This document shows positions 35,556-49,016 of a stretch of DNA of 64,000 nucleotides, in pieces (within the stretch, counting starts at the first letter, position 1; each line of letters begins with the position of its first letter). The stretch is from Ehretia macrophylla (Eukaryota; Streptophyta; Magnoliopsida; Boraginales; Ehretiaceae). Position numbers and translations under genes: made by a program. The stretch spans positions 34,766,425-34,830,424 of the forward strand of contig CM075771.1 in assembly GCA_037974665.1 (NCBI GenBank), read 5' to 3'. Under the pieces are notes generated by a model, which worked only from the letters and a program-made list of their open reading frames with translations, had not been told where the DNA came from and did not search any database.

Positions 35556-38500
35556 TAATAACATGCAAGACTTGCAGATTGAAGGAGAGCAAGAAAAGAG
35601 ATTACGAATCATCATTTGCCAATCAAAGAGAAATGAGTAGTAAGCAGAAAAATTAGTTGAATATATAATATTAGTCACATATGATAGAAACCTCACGCTC
35701 TTAAAAAAATAATTATTCTATTATCTCACGTCTTCATAAATTTAAAAGCATTATTTCATGTGTATATCAGACAAACTTGGACATTTGGACCACCACATGA
35801 TATTATTAACGTTTAATATTATAGATTCTTTCTATGGTTGTGTATGCCGGCCAAAAAAGTCATATCGATGATAGTAGTATTCAAGGAAACTAAAGCAATA
35901 AAGAATCTATATTATCATACCATTAGCAATCTGAAGACATATTTATGACTTTGATATAGGTGGATCTAAAATCCAATTAGAGTTAGTCACGTGATTAAAG
36001 TTTGATTTGATTAAGTTGGGTCGGGTGTATTTTATACCCATAGAACAGATTCTGAACTCGAGAGTAAATATTTTGGATAAATTCGATATCTGTACATCTC
36101 GATTTGAATTTCGTAGGCGCAAGATGAGGAAATATACCAAAGCACGACAACTTTAGCATGGGACATGCGGAAATCACGAACGTCACTCCGCCCACGATTG
36201 CGCCGCATCCTAGCGTGTTCCATCGTCTTTGCCTTTTGACTTAGAAATCTCGGAGACATCACCGAGTGTGCTAAGTATATAAACCCTTCCACTAACATAA
36301 GAAAGAGTTAATTGTGAATTACGAACCTAAACACTAATTCCGACCCAGTTGAATTTCTCTATACAAGCTTCATATCACTTTCAAAATCTCAATTTAACTT
36401 GATAGTTGAAATCTATTCCTCTAAATTTTCACAGATCAGGTGAAAATTCTCACCTTTTCTTTTTTTTTTCAGGTGAGACGACGACCCCATTCCAACCTTA
36501 TCAGAACCAAATTGTACTGTTTGTTAATTACTTGAATAATGATATATCAACGTGGTAATGCTTTCATTTTCAACATGCAGTGAGGCTGTAAAGTAACTTT
36601 TTGGGTGATTACTGCCATTTTTTTCTCCGTGCGCAGCCACAAAACTGACGGACGATGTTTTCTCCACATTTTCACTTTTGACAAATAATAGTTCTTTACA
36701 TTTGCTTGATTGGCATATTATGTGGGAAGCACTTATAAAATATATATAATTTAAAAGTAAACATTGATTAAGTGAATTAATCCACGTTTTTCATTGGATA
36801 TATAGAAATTATAATATTTTTTTTTTAATTATGGTAATTATTAAGTTGGTTTATAATCGTGCATTTTGTGCAGGTTATATACTGGAGATATTTTCTTATA
36901 TATTGATGTAGCCAAATAATTTATCTGAACAAAGCCATGTTTTTTTTAACAAATGTTTATTATTCAATTTATATCTTTCGTGGTGCTTACAAAATGATAA
37001 AAGAAATGGCATTGGGTGAAATATATCATAGTATGTAAAATGCTCAAAAGAAAAGAAATCCAATATTGAGGCTTGGGAAATTTTGATTGTATTAGATGTC
37101 TAATAGGGTGAATGTTGCACCCCTGAGGTTGAAACCATCCGAGCATTTGATCAATAACATTATCTCTTTTGTTGCTTTTATACAATTATGTCATGTTTCT
37201 ATGTAAGAATGGTAGTTAATTGGTTAGGTCAACTGGCAGACTTATTCCTATTTTCGATTCTATCACGTAAAAAAGACACTTTAACTTCTGTCTCACTTTG
37301 GCTACTTTTTCCCCATCTCCCTTCACTCCCTAGTCCTTACTTCATAGTCCAAGCAAGGATTTGCGAAAAACTTTTCTATCTTATTTGAATTCGATAATAT
37401 TGAGATTAATTTGTAACACATAATTCTCAAGCGTGAACTAAGATTAGAATAAATAAAGAAAATAAATGTAGATGTTAAATAATGATTACGAATTGACATA
37501 TGAGGTCTCCAATTCAAAAGAGAATATATATTTGATATAAACAAGTTTCAAGCAATTGAAACAAATTTATAGTAGAAGAATTAGACATAAGAATTATACG
37601 TGAAAAAAGAAAGACAGATCAACATCCTTTGAAGTTCTAGTAAAAATATAATAGACTAAGGTATAAAAGTAATTGACATATATACGAGACTTAAAACGAT
37701 TATGCCTATCCCGCGTGAGGAGTAAAAATCAATCTCTATCTCTCGTCCCCTTCCCCTCCCCACGAGCCTCCCCGACCCAGGCCGGAAAATTCCTATGCCT
37801 TTAGGAGGCTGGTTGCTAGTGCGAGGAAAAAGATGTAGGAATCATGGACCTGGGCCTAGAGGCACTTGGAATTGATCACACTCTTATTAAATTGTTTTGG
37901 GCCTCAATGCGAAAAAGGTCATGGCCAGTACTGATGGGCTCCATTTAAGTTGAGATCTTCCTTTCGATCAAGATTCAAGCTAACCTCATCACATTATCAG
38001 AAGGCCCGTTTATTTGGTATTGGGCCAAAGCGATTTTTTTTTTTTTTTTGGTTAAAGGCCCTGCTTAACAATCCTATTTTCTCCACACTATGAAACGCAC
38101 TTGGGCCAACCATTTCCTTTTCTCAGCAGTTTGCACGATCTCAGGACTTCTCACCACTAGACGAAATACTAAGCAGCTTAAATAGTGATATAGTTTGACC
38201 AAATATTTTAAATTCGAACTATAGCAAGAAAACGGATGCGCGTTAGCGTAACAGCTTTCGCGCCTCTTGCTTGTTCCCTCATTGTACACTTTCGACTTTA
38301 AATGCATAAAATCTTTTTTTGGTAAAACATTACACTGACATGTAATGCAATTTTAATGAATTAATATAGTATCGCGTAAGAAATGTTTTCTTTAAATAGT
38401 TCGTTCTCTTCTAGTATTTTGGTCCACAAAAGAATTTCTCCATTTTCACCATCTTTATTATTCATAAGCCAAGCAACTCTTTTTTTAATTTTTTTTAATT

Positions 38501-41500
38501 GGTTACATGCATAAAAAGATTTTAATATTGCTACTGCATAACACTTGTTCCATTCAACATATAGTGTGTGGGATTAGCAGTTGTCTTTTAAACTTTATCA
38601 ATTATTTTGTTAATCTAACTCTCCTACAATTTTATGAAATCATAAAAATAAAAAATAAAAAATAAATAAACAAACGTCGGGAAAGTGAAACCCCTAAACA
38701 TTATTCTCTTTGGGAATCCAACAGTTTAGAACTTACCCAGGATACAACTTTTGTTTAGCATCCAATTTATATTACTTAATGATAAATAAAAGAGGCGAAA
38801 CATCCCTTTAAAATAACGCTAATAGCCTTTTATTCTGCTATCTTAGCTGTGATTGTAGTTAGAATTGGTTAGGTCTACGTTCGAATAAAAATTTAAAAAA
38901 CGATAAATGTAATTATTGTCTTAATTATGTTTTTTTCACTTTCTAGCAAGATTTTTTTTTTTTTTCTCTACGACTAGAATTTTATATGTATCTGTTTAAA
39001 TTGTAAGACTATAAACTTATGGATTGCTATTGGGTTTAACTTTTACAATATGATGAGACTCATATAATATGGTAGAAAGCTATCTCGACTCAAACAGTTT
39101 TCTTAGTTTATCCAATCAACAAACAGAAAATAAGAATTATTATTCATTCAGTTGCTGCATGGCAGCTCAATGTAGGACAAATCTTTCAAACGTTCAGGTC
39201 TTAATCAGATGCGTGTGATTTTTGGATGTTTTTAAGATTTTTCTCTCAAATGCATTATTGTATCAGTCTCATGTTAGGTCATATAAGTAGTCATGTAATA
39301 ATCTCTCTCTCTCTCTCTTAGCTCATTATTCATCAAATTTAGTATATTCTGATTACTGTAAACCAGCAGGAGACTTCACAGCTTGACACAATAAAGTGAA
39401 AACTCAATAAAAAGACATTGATTATTTTTTTATATTTTTTGAACAAAAAAAGACATTGATTAGAAGCAAGCCAATCTTGTATTTGAATGATAACTTGTTT
39501 TCTTGGGGTTTGGTGGTGTTTAATTGTTATTACTACTTTTCATTCAAAAGGCAATTCAGTACCCAAAAGCAAGTGGAGCCAAGCAACAATAAAAAGAAGA
39601 GAATATTTAGAGGCACAAGCAAAGAGACATTCCTCAAGCCCTTCCCCAAAAAGGAGTAATTAACAAGGCCAAAAAGCAAACCTATGCCCCCACCCCCAAC
39701 TCAGCTGCAATCATGACAGTTATAGTTGCAGTGGGACCTCAAGACTTTTTTAAAAAATAATAATAATAAAGATTAAGATCACTAAACAGTTACTTAAGGG
39801 TTCACATAATCTCATTTACCTTATTACATTATGAGCAAAATGACTGTTAAGGTCATTGTATTATAATTGTATTATCAGTTTATTATTATTGAATTTCGCT
39901 CGTATTAGTGGTAGATTCAGGCATTCAAATTCAGGAGGTGCACTCGTGCGATGAAAGATGTTAGCGTGTGTCATCATATAACAAAAGTATTCAATATAAT
40001 AATTTTTTGAAAAAAAACATACACATGTAGGTCCACCCTTAGCTCATAATGTTATATTTATTAAATTTAGTCTTTTAAAATCTCAAAGAGTATAATAAAT
40101 CTCACTTCCATGAATTTTGAAAGTTAAAAGTACCGAATATCTGCTGGATCGTAATTTATCTCATTTTTTTGAAAAAGAAAAAAATAAAAAAATGAGAGAA
40201 TTCTTACCCGTTGTTTAAATTTTCATGCATAATAAAATAACATATCGTATATATTCTGTATGTTATGTCTCCCCCTCTTCCGTCAACCACCCACCTTAGC
40301 TTTTTTGCCATGGGAGGGAGGGTCTTGCAGATAATGTTAGCAGAATCTAGTACGATCTCTTGAGAAAAGTGAGGGATTTTGCATTTAGCATATAGAATCC
40401 ATGTTGCTCTAGCTAGTCTGAAAAGTTGAGCCAGGTTCAAAGAGGAAAGGGTGTTAGTGAGAGTGTCAGCAGCTTGATGGGCATGCGTTATTGAATCTTA
40501 GAATGGCCTTTGCATCACAAGACATGAAGGAATTTTAGGTAATTGGGCTGTTTGCCTTTGGCATTTTCCCACATTCTCTCCTACTGGTCAGGGCTACGAA
40601 TTACATTCCTTATTTTATTTTATTTTATATATATACATTTAAGCTTATAAATCTCGAGATAGAATTACGTAACTCAACGCATGGTTTAGAGCCGTAAAGA
40701 GTTAGATAATTTTTGTAATAAGAGATAATAGGTTTAAATATATGACCTTTAAGTATAGGGAATGATCCAGAAATTCTTCTTACTGAGAGTTAAAATACAT
40801 AATTTTTTAACTATATAAGTAATTTTTTTTTCCAGTGAGAGCTAATTAATTTTTTTAACCAAAAATACATAGAGATTTAATTTTTTTTAAACACAATACA
40901 TAGAATTTTTAACGGTCTTCTAGGCCAGTAAAAGCTGCACCCGTCTCTGACCCCGTATTACATCCATTCTTATTTAAGTAAATCAAGTTACTATCCAATC
41001 ACTTTACTAATAAAAATTATTCTTAGAATAGCTCAAATTGAACATTAGCTCTAGTCCTATGTAAATATATTATTGATTGCATTGCCAGGTATGGTTATAA
41101 ACACTAAAATAAATAAAACCAACGCTCTCGTCCTCCCTTGTCAGCTTGATTGGATATGTGAGAGAGAGAGAGAGAGAGAGGGAGAAAGAATTCATGGGTT
41201 AATCTTTGCAGGCAAATCTACCATCAAAGACATAAATGTTGATTCGGAAAAAGCTTTTATTGATTCGCTTCTAAAACCAATGATTTAAACTAAATAGTTA
41301 TACACTGAAAAAGGTCCATAAAAGATGTAAAGGTGAAGACAACTTTTGACTACAATAGTGGTTTGTACAGACTACCTTTTCATGCTAAATGCAATGTCAC
41401 TCCCGAAGCATTTGCCTTAAAGTTATTGCCCATATGCATGTATGCATCTTTTGCTATCTACTTATGTCACATTCTTGTGCCAAACCACGTAATTTGGCTT

Positions 41501-43571
41501 CTCTTTAAGCCAGACTCTAATAGTTTCAGCTTTTTTTTTTAGTCGTCAATTGATTTGAAGTATGTGTTGAAACTGTCGTTGCATTATAAAATTTATAATT
41601 TTAAAATAAATTTAATGTAATACTACTCAAGATGAATTTCTCGTGTCAAAAAAAAAATGTTTCAGCTTTTAAATTAGGTGGTAAACAACCGTGTCAGTGT
41701 GAGAGTGGCAAAGATGGACGTTTTGCATGAAGAACAATGATAGCATCATGAAAATGTCTATAAGCATAAACATGCCACAACTTGTAGAATAAACATGAAA
41801 TGAAGCAATTAATCATGAAGTACTATAAGAATAAAAAAACTATTATTCTATGTTCTTTGATGGCTCTAAGCTATAGCATTATGTGTAGGCATGGGCAGAT
41901 TTATAATTTTTATCTAGTAAAGCTAAAAACACATAATTTAACACTTATTACATATAAAATTAATTCTTATTTTTAATGAGAGTTAAATTGATTTTTTAGC
42001 CTATAATACATTAAAAATATACACATTTTTTGAAAAATAAAGCTCTAAACCCCTGCTGGCTCTTTAATAGAACCGCTCATGTGTGTATAGGAATATACAA
42101 TGTCGTGATAAAACGTACTGCAATTTATCATATTTCAACTACCTGAGGCATGTCTTAAGGGAAGTGATCTCTCTACCTTAGTTTTTACTGTAACAGTGTA
42201 GTGCTTGATGAATATTCTAAAACTCTTTCATTGACATGGAAAGAATCAATTGATTCATAAGCATACACATACATCAGTTAATTTTCTCACCGACTCCCTT
42301 CTTAACATTAGTCGGTCATTCGTTCAATTTTAGATCACTTATAACGTAATGGATCACATCACTTATATTATATATAAATATTAAAATTTGGGTATTCATT
42401 TTTAATTAAATACATGAACCGTTACAACATTATCAGGGGATTATAAGTCTTTTTGCCTTTATTTTGTATATATCATAGCTAAGCTGGAACTGCCTCTATA
42501 AGACTATATATACTGTCAAATCATCAATGGCAATTTCTTTCTTTCATGAATGTTCTTTAGTATTAATGAAAAATTTTGTTCCAATTCGATTGTCTATGTC
42601 ATGCACATAACAGTAAATCTATTTATCTTTTCGCAAAATCAGTGTCTTATCGAAGCAATTACATATCGTCATCATATCCTTTTCTGCTTTATCAGTGCTA
42701 TGCTTAATTATAAATCTTAGAATTGAATTCCCTAAAAAATTACAATTTCGTTAGAAAATCCTAACTATAACACACTACTTTTTTTTTTCTTTTTCCTGAG
42801 TGAGTGGGTGGAGAGAAGGTGGTGAATACGAATACTTTTACAACGCTATAGCATTAATTTCATGAAGGAGATCTAACAGTCCAAATTATTAATTACAAAT
42901 GCACGAACAGTTTACAGCATTATATCTCTCTTATTGCATTACAACAATACGAGGGGATCCAAGTCCGTAGTTCGACATATAATAATGACCGACTGCATGC
43001 TTCCTAACCTGTTATCATGGTGTGTTTTTGTCTTCTTAGCATTGTACATATAAAAATGTAGGATTGTAACTAATGAGGAGTCTATTCCAAGCCCAGCAAC
43101 ACTCTCACACGGGCACAGCTCAAAGAATCTGTTTTGATCCCACAAAACAGACACACACATAGAACACACATTTTTTTCACACGCACATTGAGAGAGAAAC
43201 ACATATCGAGGGGTAGTGAAAGGAGAGATATAATAGTATGTTTTGTTGTGTTGTGTAAATATGCCTAAACAATACAAGCATGCAAAAAGTTGAATGCTAC
43301 TTGTATGTCAAAATGCATATATATTCAGAGCAAAACTGTATTTTATGTTCATCAATTCATCAGCTCATCAGCTCATCAGTTTTTGGAAGCTTTTGTCTAT
43401 CAATTATATCTGTGTACTGCACTGCATGCAATCAGTTTGTACACGACAATCTCTTGTCTTAGCTGTGGTGTGACATGAAATGTGAAAATGAGAGGGCCAA
43501 AAGGAGAATATATGTATAAGCCAAAAAAGAGATATATATATATATACATCACGTGACGAATTTTTGAAATT
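35556..43571. other. 8-kb gene-free stretch
   Basis: No supported gene. Open frames such as 36032-36298 (-), 38074-38307 (-), 40204-40440 (-) and 42939-43277 (-) show no family motif. Minor content: a C-rich patch resembling the 18.3-19.1-kb element (37695-37800), CT and GA microsatellites (39301-39318, 41159-41182), and two AT-rich segments at 40750-40960 and 41885-42080 that resemble interiors of the CAGGGGCGGA hAT family but lack clear ends. Confidence 0.5.
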
Positions 43572-43572
43572 A

Positions 43573-43876
43573 CTACTACAATTGAAAAGTGAAACACCGT
43601 TGCAGACGTGTATTATTACAATGGTTTTTCAACCGTGGCACAAATTAAGATTTTTTGCAAAGATTTTATTTAATTGTAACGCGCGGTTAAATTTTTTTAT
43701 CACATTTTATTAATAAATTGCTCATGACATTATTTTCTTGCAGTGGTTTTGAATTTATAGGTTAGTTTCGACGGTTTTTAAACCGTTGCAATGGAACAAC
43801 GGGACAATATCCAAAGCTTAAAGTTATTTGCAATATATTTTTTAATCTTTTTGCAACAATTTTAAGTGTTGTAATA
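43573..43876. mobile_element. Possible small DNA transposon with AACCGTTGCA sub-terminal repeats
   Basis: The ends are CTACTACAATTGAAAAG (left) and CTATTACAACACTTAAAA (right, other strand). Inside are several AACCGTTGCA-like words (near 43595, 43630, 43780, 43850), a pattern seen in CACTA-type sub-terminal regions. No target duplication is clear. Confidence 0.33.
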
Positions 43877-43881
43877 GATAA

Positions 43882-44117
43882 AGAATATGTAGGGGCGGAG
43901 TCAGGATTTTAAAATTGAGGGGGGGGCGAGGGAGCAAGATTCAAATAAGAACATTCATGACGAGAGGAAAAAAAATATGGAGGGCCGTTAACTTATTTTT
44001 AACGATACTACATAATTTTTTTTTAATAACTGTAACTTTTTTTTTAATGATACTACATAAACTTTTTTGAAAAAAAAAATTGGAGGGGCCGGGACTAGCT
44101 CCGCCCCTGAGAATATA
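43882..44117. mobile_element. 220-bp hAT MITE
   Basis: 43890-44109 starts TAGGGGCGGAG and ends CTCCGCCCCTG (inverse CAGGGGCGGAG). It is flanked by AGAATATG (43882-43889) and AGAATATA (44110-44117), an 8-bp duplication with one mismatch. No ORF. Confidence 0.78.
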
Positions 44118-46670
44118 GTAGTATATATTGGTTTGACAACCTTTTATATTCGTTAATTGACCCTTGAGGCAGAAGCTGATAGAAAATCGATTTGGGCTAG
44201 AAAAATGGTGGATTGGCCTTTCATAAGCTTTATATCCAAAGAAATCTACACTTTGAGTTAGTTTTAATTCTTACAAGACACCAAATTAGGTGAGAAAGAC
44301 GATGCCAATTTCGCAGCTTAATAACACTTGGTGATGTTAGTCAAAAGATCAAGAATGGTCCAGCCTCGGTCACGCTTTCTGTAAATTATAAATTGCTTTT
44401 GTTACTTTCTTAAGTATTTTATAAAAGTGAATATTAAGAATTTAAAATTTCAAATATAGGTGATATCTCAGTGTGAAACAAACATTTTTGGTATCTACTA
44501 GTATTGAAAGTTATAATTTATTCATGTGAGGTAAATATATTCTCCAATAATTGATAAATGCTCGATAAGAAAAACCTTTTCGTTAAAAGTTAGAGAAAAT
44601 TTGCTATAAAAAATAAATAACAAAACAGTACCACAAGGAAAGGATAGAAGAACCCTATCAGAGAGTGAAATAGAACATGATACTTAACAATTATACATAG
44701 ACGGAGTAGTCTAGTGATATTAGTTAAGAGATCAAAATTCAAATTTTATAAAAGTGGAGACAAGTGAGGTTGGAGAGGGAAATATATATACATTAACTTC
44801 TATATGAATATATGATCATATGGGTCCAACTACTACAATTCAACTTCCTGGTGAAGTATTTGAGTATTAAATTAAAGATAAGAGAAAAAGAGAGAATGTT
44901 TAGTTTAGAAAGGAGTAAAGGGGGAGAATATTATATATATTAAACAAAAAAGAATGAATATGTTTCTTTTTCTGAGAGTAATAGTAGGAAAAAGAATATG
45001 TGAAAGTGAAAGAAAGAGAAAGACAGATATTCATGTATATTTATTGGGATCCGAGAAGAAAAAGAGAGGTGGCAGTAATGATGGGGGTTAAGGTGTCATC
45101 GTTTTGCATGCAAATGTAATGGAGAAAAAGATTTAGAAAAAAGGAAAAAAAAAAAAAAAAACACAAAGGAATGAAGAAAAAGAGCATACTTTCTTTCACA
45201 CAGCCTTTTCTTTTTTGCTGTTTTTTCCTTTCACTTTCTGTGCTTTATTGTGACCTTACTTTAATCAGTGATCACTCTCTCTTAGATTTCAGCATCAAAA
45301 GTTTCCTACCTCTTTTTTTTTTTTTTTTTCTTTTCTTTCTTTTCTCTTCCTTTTTACCGTGTAAAATTGACCAGATCATTATCCGTTCTCTTAATCTTGG
45401 CGTTTTGTTCTTTTAATCAATAGTCATAAAGGCCAAAACCACATATATACTTTCACACCAGCCCAAATGAGCATGATGTTCTAGAGGGGTTTTGTTTACA
45501 TTGCATTTTAATTTTCTTGAACAGTGTTTTTACTAGATTGACAGTTTTAACAAAATTGAAAATAAATGGTCGCACGTGAATAGATAATATAGAATTATCG
45601 ATCATGTCTCAACTTAATAATATAATAATTAACCTGAGAAAATTAAAACAGTTAGATTCTTCAGTAATTTTACCCCAATATAAAAAATAGTCGTAAAAGT
45701 CTATACGTTTATGGTTAATTTTTAGGTTTAAGACGAACATGGGATCGAGAAAGATGAGTGCGAGAGCAATCTATTTATTCATATATCTAACGTGTGTGAT
45801 AGCATTGCTCTCGACTAATATGAAGAACAAAGTATGATTAACCAATTCATAAACATATATTTATACAAGAGGATTGTTATATATAATTTTTTATTTTTCA
45901 CTATTTCACCATTCTTTATATAAATATAACTTTTATCATATACATAAAATATTTAACGTTCAATATCTAAACTCTTAACATATAAAAAATAATAAAGAAA
46001 TAAAAAAATATAAAATATTACTCGATACATAATTAGGTTAAGCAGTAACAAAATTCCAAATAATGCTCATGGAATATTAATGTTAACAAAGACCGAGGAA
46101 TATTGGAACGGGAAATGAACAAGGTTACGTGAATAAAGTTGGGATCGGAAAAGAAAAGATGATCACAGAGAAACAAACACATCATATGATAAGATGTTAA
46201 AAAGATGTTATTGATGGGCTTTGATTCGTTGTGAGGCCTAAATTAATTATCATAAATAATATTATTTTAAATAAAATATACGATTTAAAATTTACTTAAA
46301 TGAAAAAAAAAAAAAATCAACTGGGTTAAGAGTACACATCACATTTATTGCATAAAGTTGCACGCTTTCTTTATACCTTCTCCTAGCCTCGGAAACCAAT
46401 ACATACATATAAATATATATATATATATATATATATTCCTCTCATCTCATCTTTTCCTTTTTTCCTTTCTCTCATAACTGATCAGGAGGTAAGAAGTATG
46501 ACTGACTGGATTAAGACTAAAGTCGAGAGTGCCAAGTGGATGTTTGGACTGAAGTAACAGCAGCTGGGTTCCACTTGTTCAGAAAGTGTTGGTCTTCCGA
46601 GGGTATTTGACACACTTAAAAAAAAAAATTATAATTAGTTAATAGCAGTCATAAATTTACAAAAAAAAAA
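44118..46670. other. No gene seen; one possible short transcription unit at its right end
   Basis: AT-rich with long purine and pyrimidine tracts (44880-45060, 45170-45360). At 46409-46434 there is a TA run, followed by a CT-rich stretch like a plant leader (46437-46472) and a 19-codon frame at 46498-46557 (MTDWIKTKVESAKWMFGLK). I do not recognise this peptide; it may be chance. Confidence 0.4.
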
Positions 46671-46822
46671 AATTGAAAAACTCTTCAAAAAGTCTTATTG
46701 ACTGGTCAATTAGACTGTTTTATTCACAATAAATGGTTTTTATATGTATTTGACATCAATATTTTATGTGTAAAAAACCTGACTGATTGGTTAGTCAAAC
46801 TTTTTGAAGAGTTTCTCAAAAT
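46671..46822. mobile_element. Small foldback MITE
   Basis: TTGAAAAACTCTTCAAAAAGT (46673-46693) is matched in inverse at 46799-46821 (rc TTTTGAGAAACTCTTCAAAAAGT). The arms stay loosely complementary inward. No coding capacity; target duplication unclear. Confidence 0.55.
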
Positions 46823-47519
46823 GATTTGGTTTCGGATTTTAATTTCTTTTTAACATTATATTATTATGAGAGTAATTAATAATGGTGAAATAATATTCAT
46901 TACAAAAAAATTGTCAAATGCGATATCCAATTTCCGTCGCCAAAAGGATTTAGGCGATGGCAAAGGGACGACAATCGTCTGTCGCCAAAATTATCATTGC
47001 TAATTTGGCGTGTCGTCGCCAATTCATCTCCTTTAGTGACAACATTTTAGTCCGTCTTCAAGCCGTCGCTAATCACATTTTGTCTCCAAAAAATTGTCAT
47101 CTCCACACCGTCGCCAATAAAATTCCGTCTCCAACCACATTCCGTCTCCAAGTCGTTTCCAATCACATTCCGTCTCCAAACCGTCTCCAACCTATTCAGT
47201 CTCCAAACCATCTCCAATCTCATTCCGTCTCCAAACTGTCTCCAACCCACTTAGTCTCCATGTCGTCGCCAATCTTTATATTTTTTTGGTCTTTTTTAAT
47301 AATTAAAATACATAATTATTAATTAGTAGAAACCAGACATAAATATTAACCATTTAATTTTAATTTTAATTTATTTAAATACAAATAAGTAAATTATAGT
47401 AGTTAATATGCACACTACTAGTGTGTACAATATCCATTGAATTAATTATAAAACAATTACATCCGTCCGTAAATAAGTCCAAGATTATAACATAATTGTT
47501 ACAAAATTAACAAACTAAA

Positions 47520-47690
47520 CATCATATTTATCATCATCATCAGTAACATCATCATCGTCATCATCGTCATCATCGTCATCATCATCATCATTATCACCAT
47601 CATCATCATCATCATCATCATCATCTTCTTCATCTTCATCTTCATGTTCATCATCATCTTCTTCTTCTTTAGTTTTCTTGTCCTCTTGTT
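47520..47690. repeat. (TCA)n microsatellite
   Basis: Imperfect ATC/TCA triplet repeat inside the CACTA-like element. The methionine-rich minus-strand frame here is only its translation. Confidence 0.95.
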
Positions 47691-48906
47691 CCATATCGTG
47701 TTAGGCATGTAAGTCATTATTTTAAGGAGTTAAAGAACATCCAATAAGTATAAATCTAGGATAAATAGAACGACATGATAAATGTATGTAACATATAGTA
47801 TTTGTCGAGCTTGTTTTAAATATGAAGAACATACTAAAGATGGCATTATTCTATTGAAATCAATAATCAATTATTTTGTAACTCAAGAGTTGCATTTCTA
47901 TTTAGTAGACCGGACATGACAGCTCACTCATAAGTTATCTCTTAAAGTCTTAAATTCTTATCGTCGTTTTTAACATTTTCACAATTGCAAACACATTTCA
48001 ACTGCCAACACCAACACACCTCTTCTCAAACACACACTATTTACATCCACACTGTTATTACAAACACACTTAACACTCAACACAATTAACACAACCTCTT
48101 CACAATGTTATAATGATCTTATAACCAATCTTAGCTCAATCTTCACAATACCCCAAACAACCAATTCGCACAATATAATTAACATAAGCATAACAATTAA
48201 ACACAACAACTTTAATTTAATTAAACTAATTAACAAGAATAACAAAATTATATTAAACAACAAAAGTTCAATTAGTATACTAACTTGCGCGTTCGAAACT
48301 TTGTACGATATCACAATTTAGCCTAAGCCCGAACCCTTAAAAAAAACAAAAGACAAAAAACCCAATTAACTATAAATACTATAAAAATTTGAAATTAAAA
48401 AAATAATTAAGTTCAAAAATTATATAAAAGAGTTCCAAAAATAAAAATAAAATAGAGAACAAATTTTTTTAAAAAAAGCTAATATTCAAAATAAATTAAA
48501 ATATGAGAATTTTTAAAAATAATCGGACAATAAAAAATAAAAGAAATCTGAGAATAAAAAAAAATGAAATCAAAAAATAAAACCAAAATTTAAAAAATAT
48601 GATTTTTTTTGTAAAAAAGTCCAAAAAATAAAATAAATAAAGAAATCTGAAAATAACAAAAAAAAATTAGAATTAAAAATAATAAACAAAAAACAGAAAA
48701 TAAAAAGATATAAAATACGAAATTAAAAAAAAAATCAGAAATTTAAAATATAAAACAAAATACTTAAATTAAAACACAAAATAGAAATTAAAAAAAATTA
48801 AGAAAAAAATAAATCCGAAAATCAAAAAGAAATATAAATATGAAATTTTTAAAAAAAATCAGAAAATTAAACCCTAAAACAAACAAAAACATAAACTACA
48901 ACTATA

Positions 48907-49016
48907 TATGGGGTAGGGGGGGGATGAGGGGGTGGTGGGGGGAGGGGTGAGTAAAATCGGGTGTGGGTGCGGGTGTGGTGTGTGGGGGGGGGGGGGGAGG
49001 GAGGGGGGGGTGAAGA
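48907..49016 (+). repeat. G-rich tract in the CACTA-like element
   Basis: About 110 bp dominated by G runs of 4 to 16, able in principle to form G-quadruplexes. The proline-rich minus-strand frames over it are artefacts. Confidence 0.9.

Noticed and set aside
36032-36298. 88-aa minus-strand frame
   Set aside because: No recognisable motif, no promoter or splice context; open frames of this size are expected by chance.
46534-46560. TTGGACTGAAG resembles the 5' half of miR319
   Set aside because: The rest of the mature sequence does not match and no partner arm for a long hairpin is present.
47047-47250. Minus-strand frame with a repeated Gly-Asp/Glu-Thr-Val-Trp pattern
   Set aside because: It is the translation of the CGTCTCCAA-type sub-terminal repeats of the CACTA-like element.
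47499-47717. Methionine-rich minus-strand frame
   Set aside because: Translation of the TCA/ATC microsatellite.
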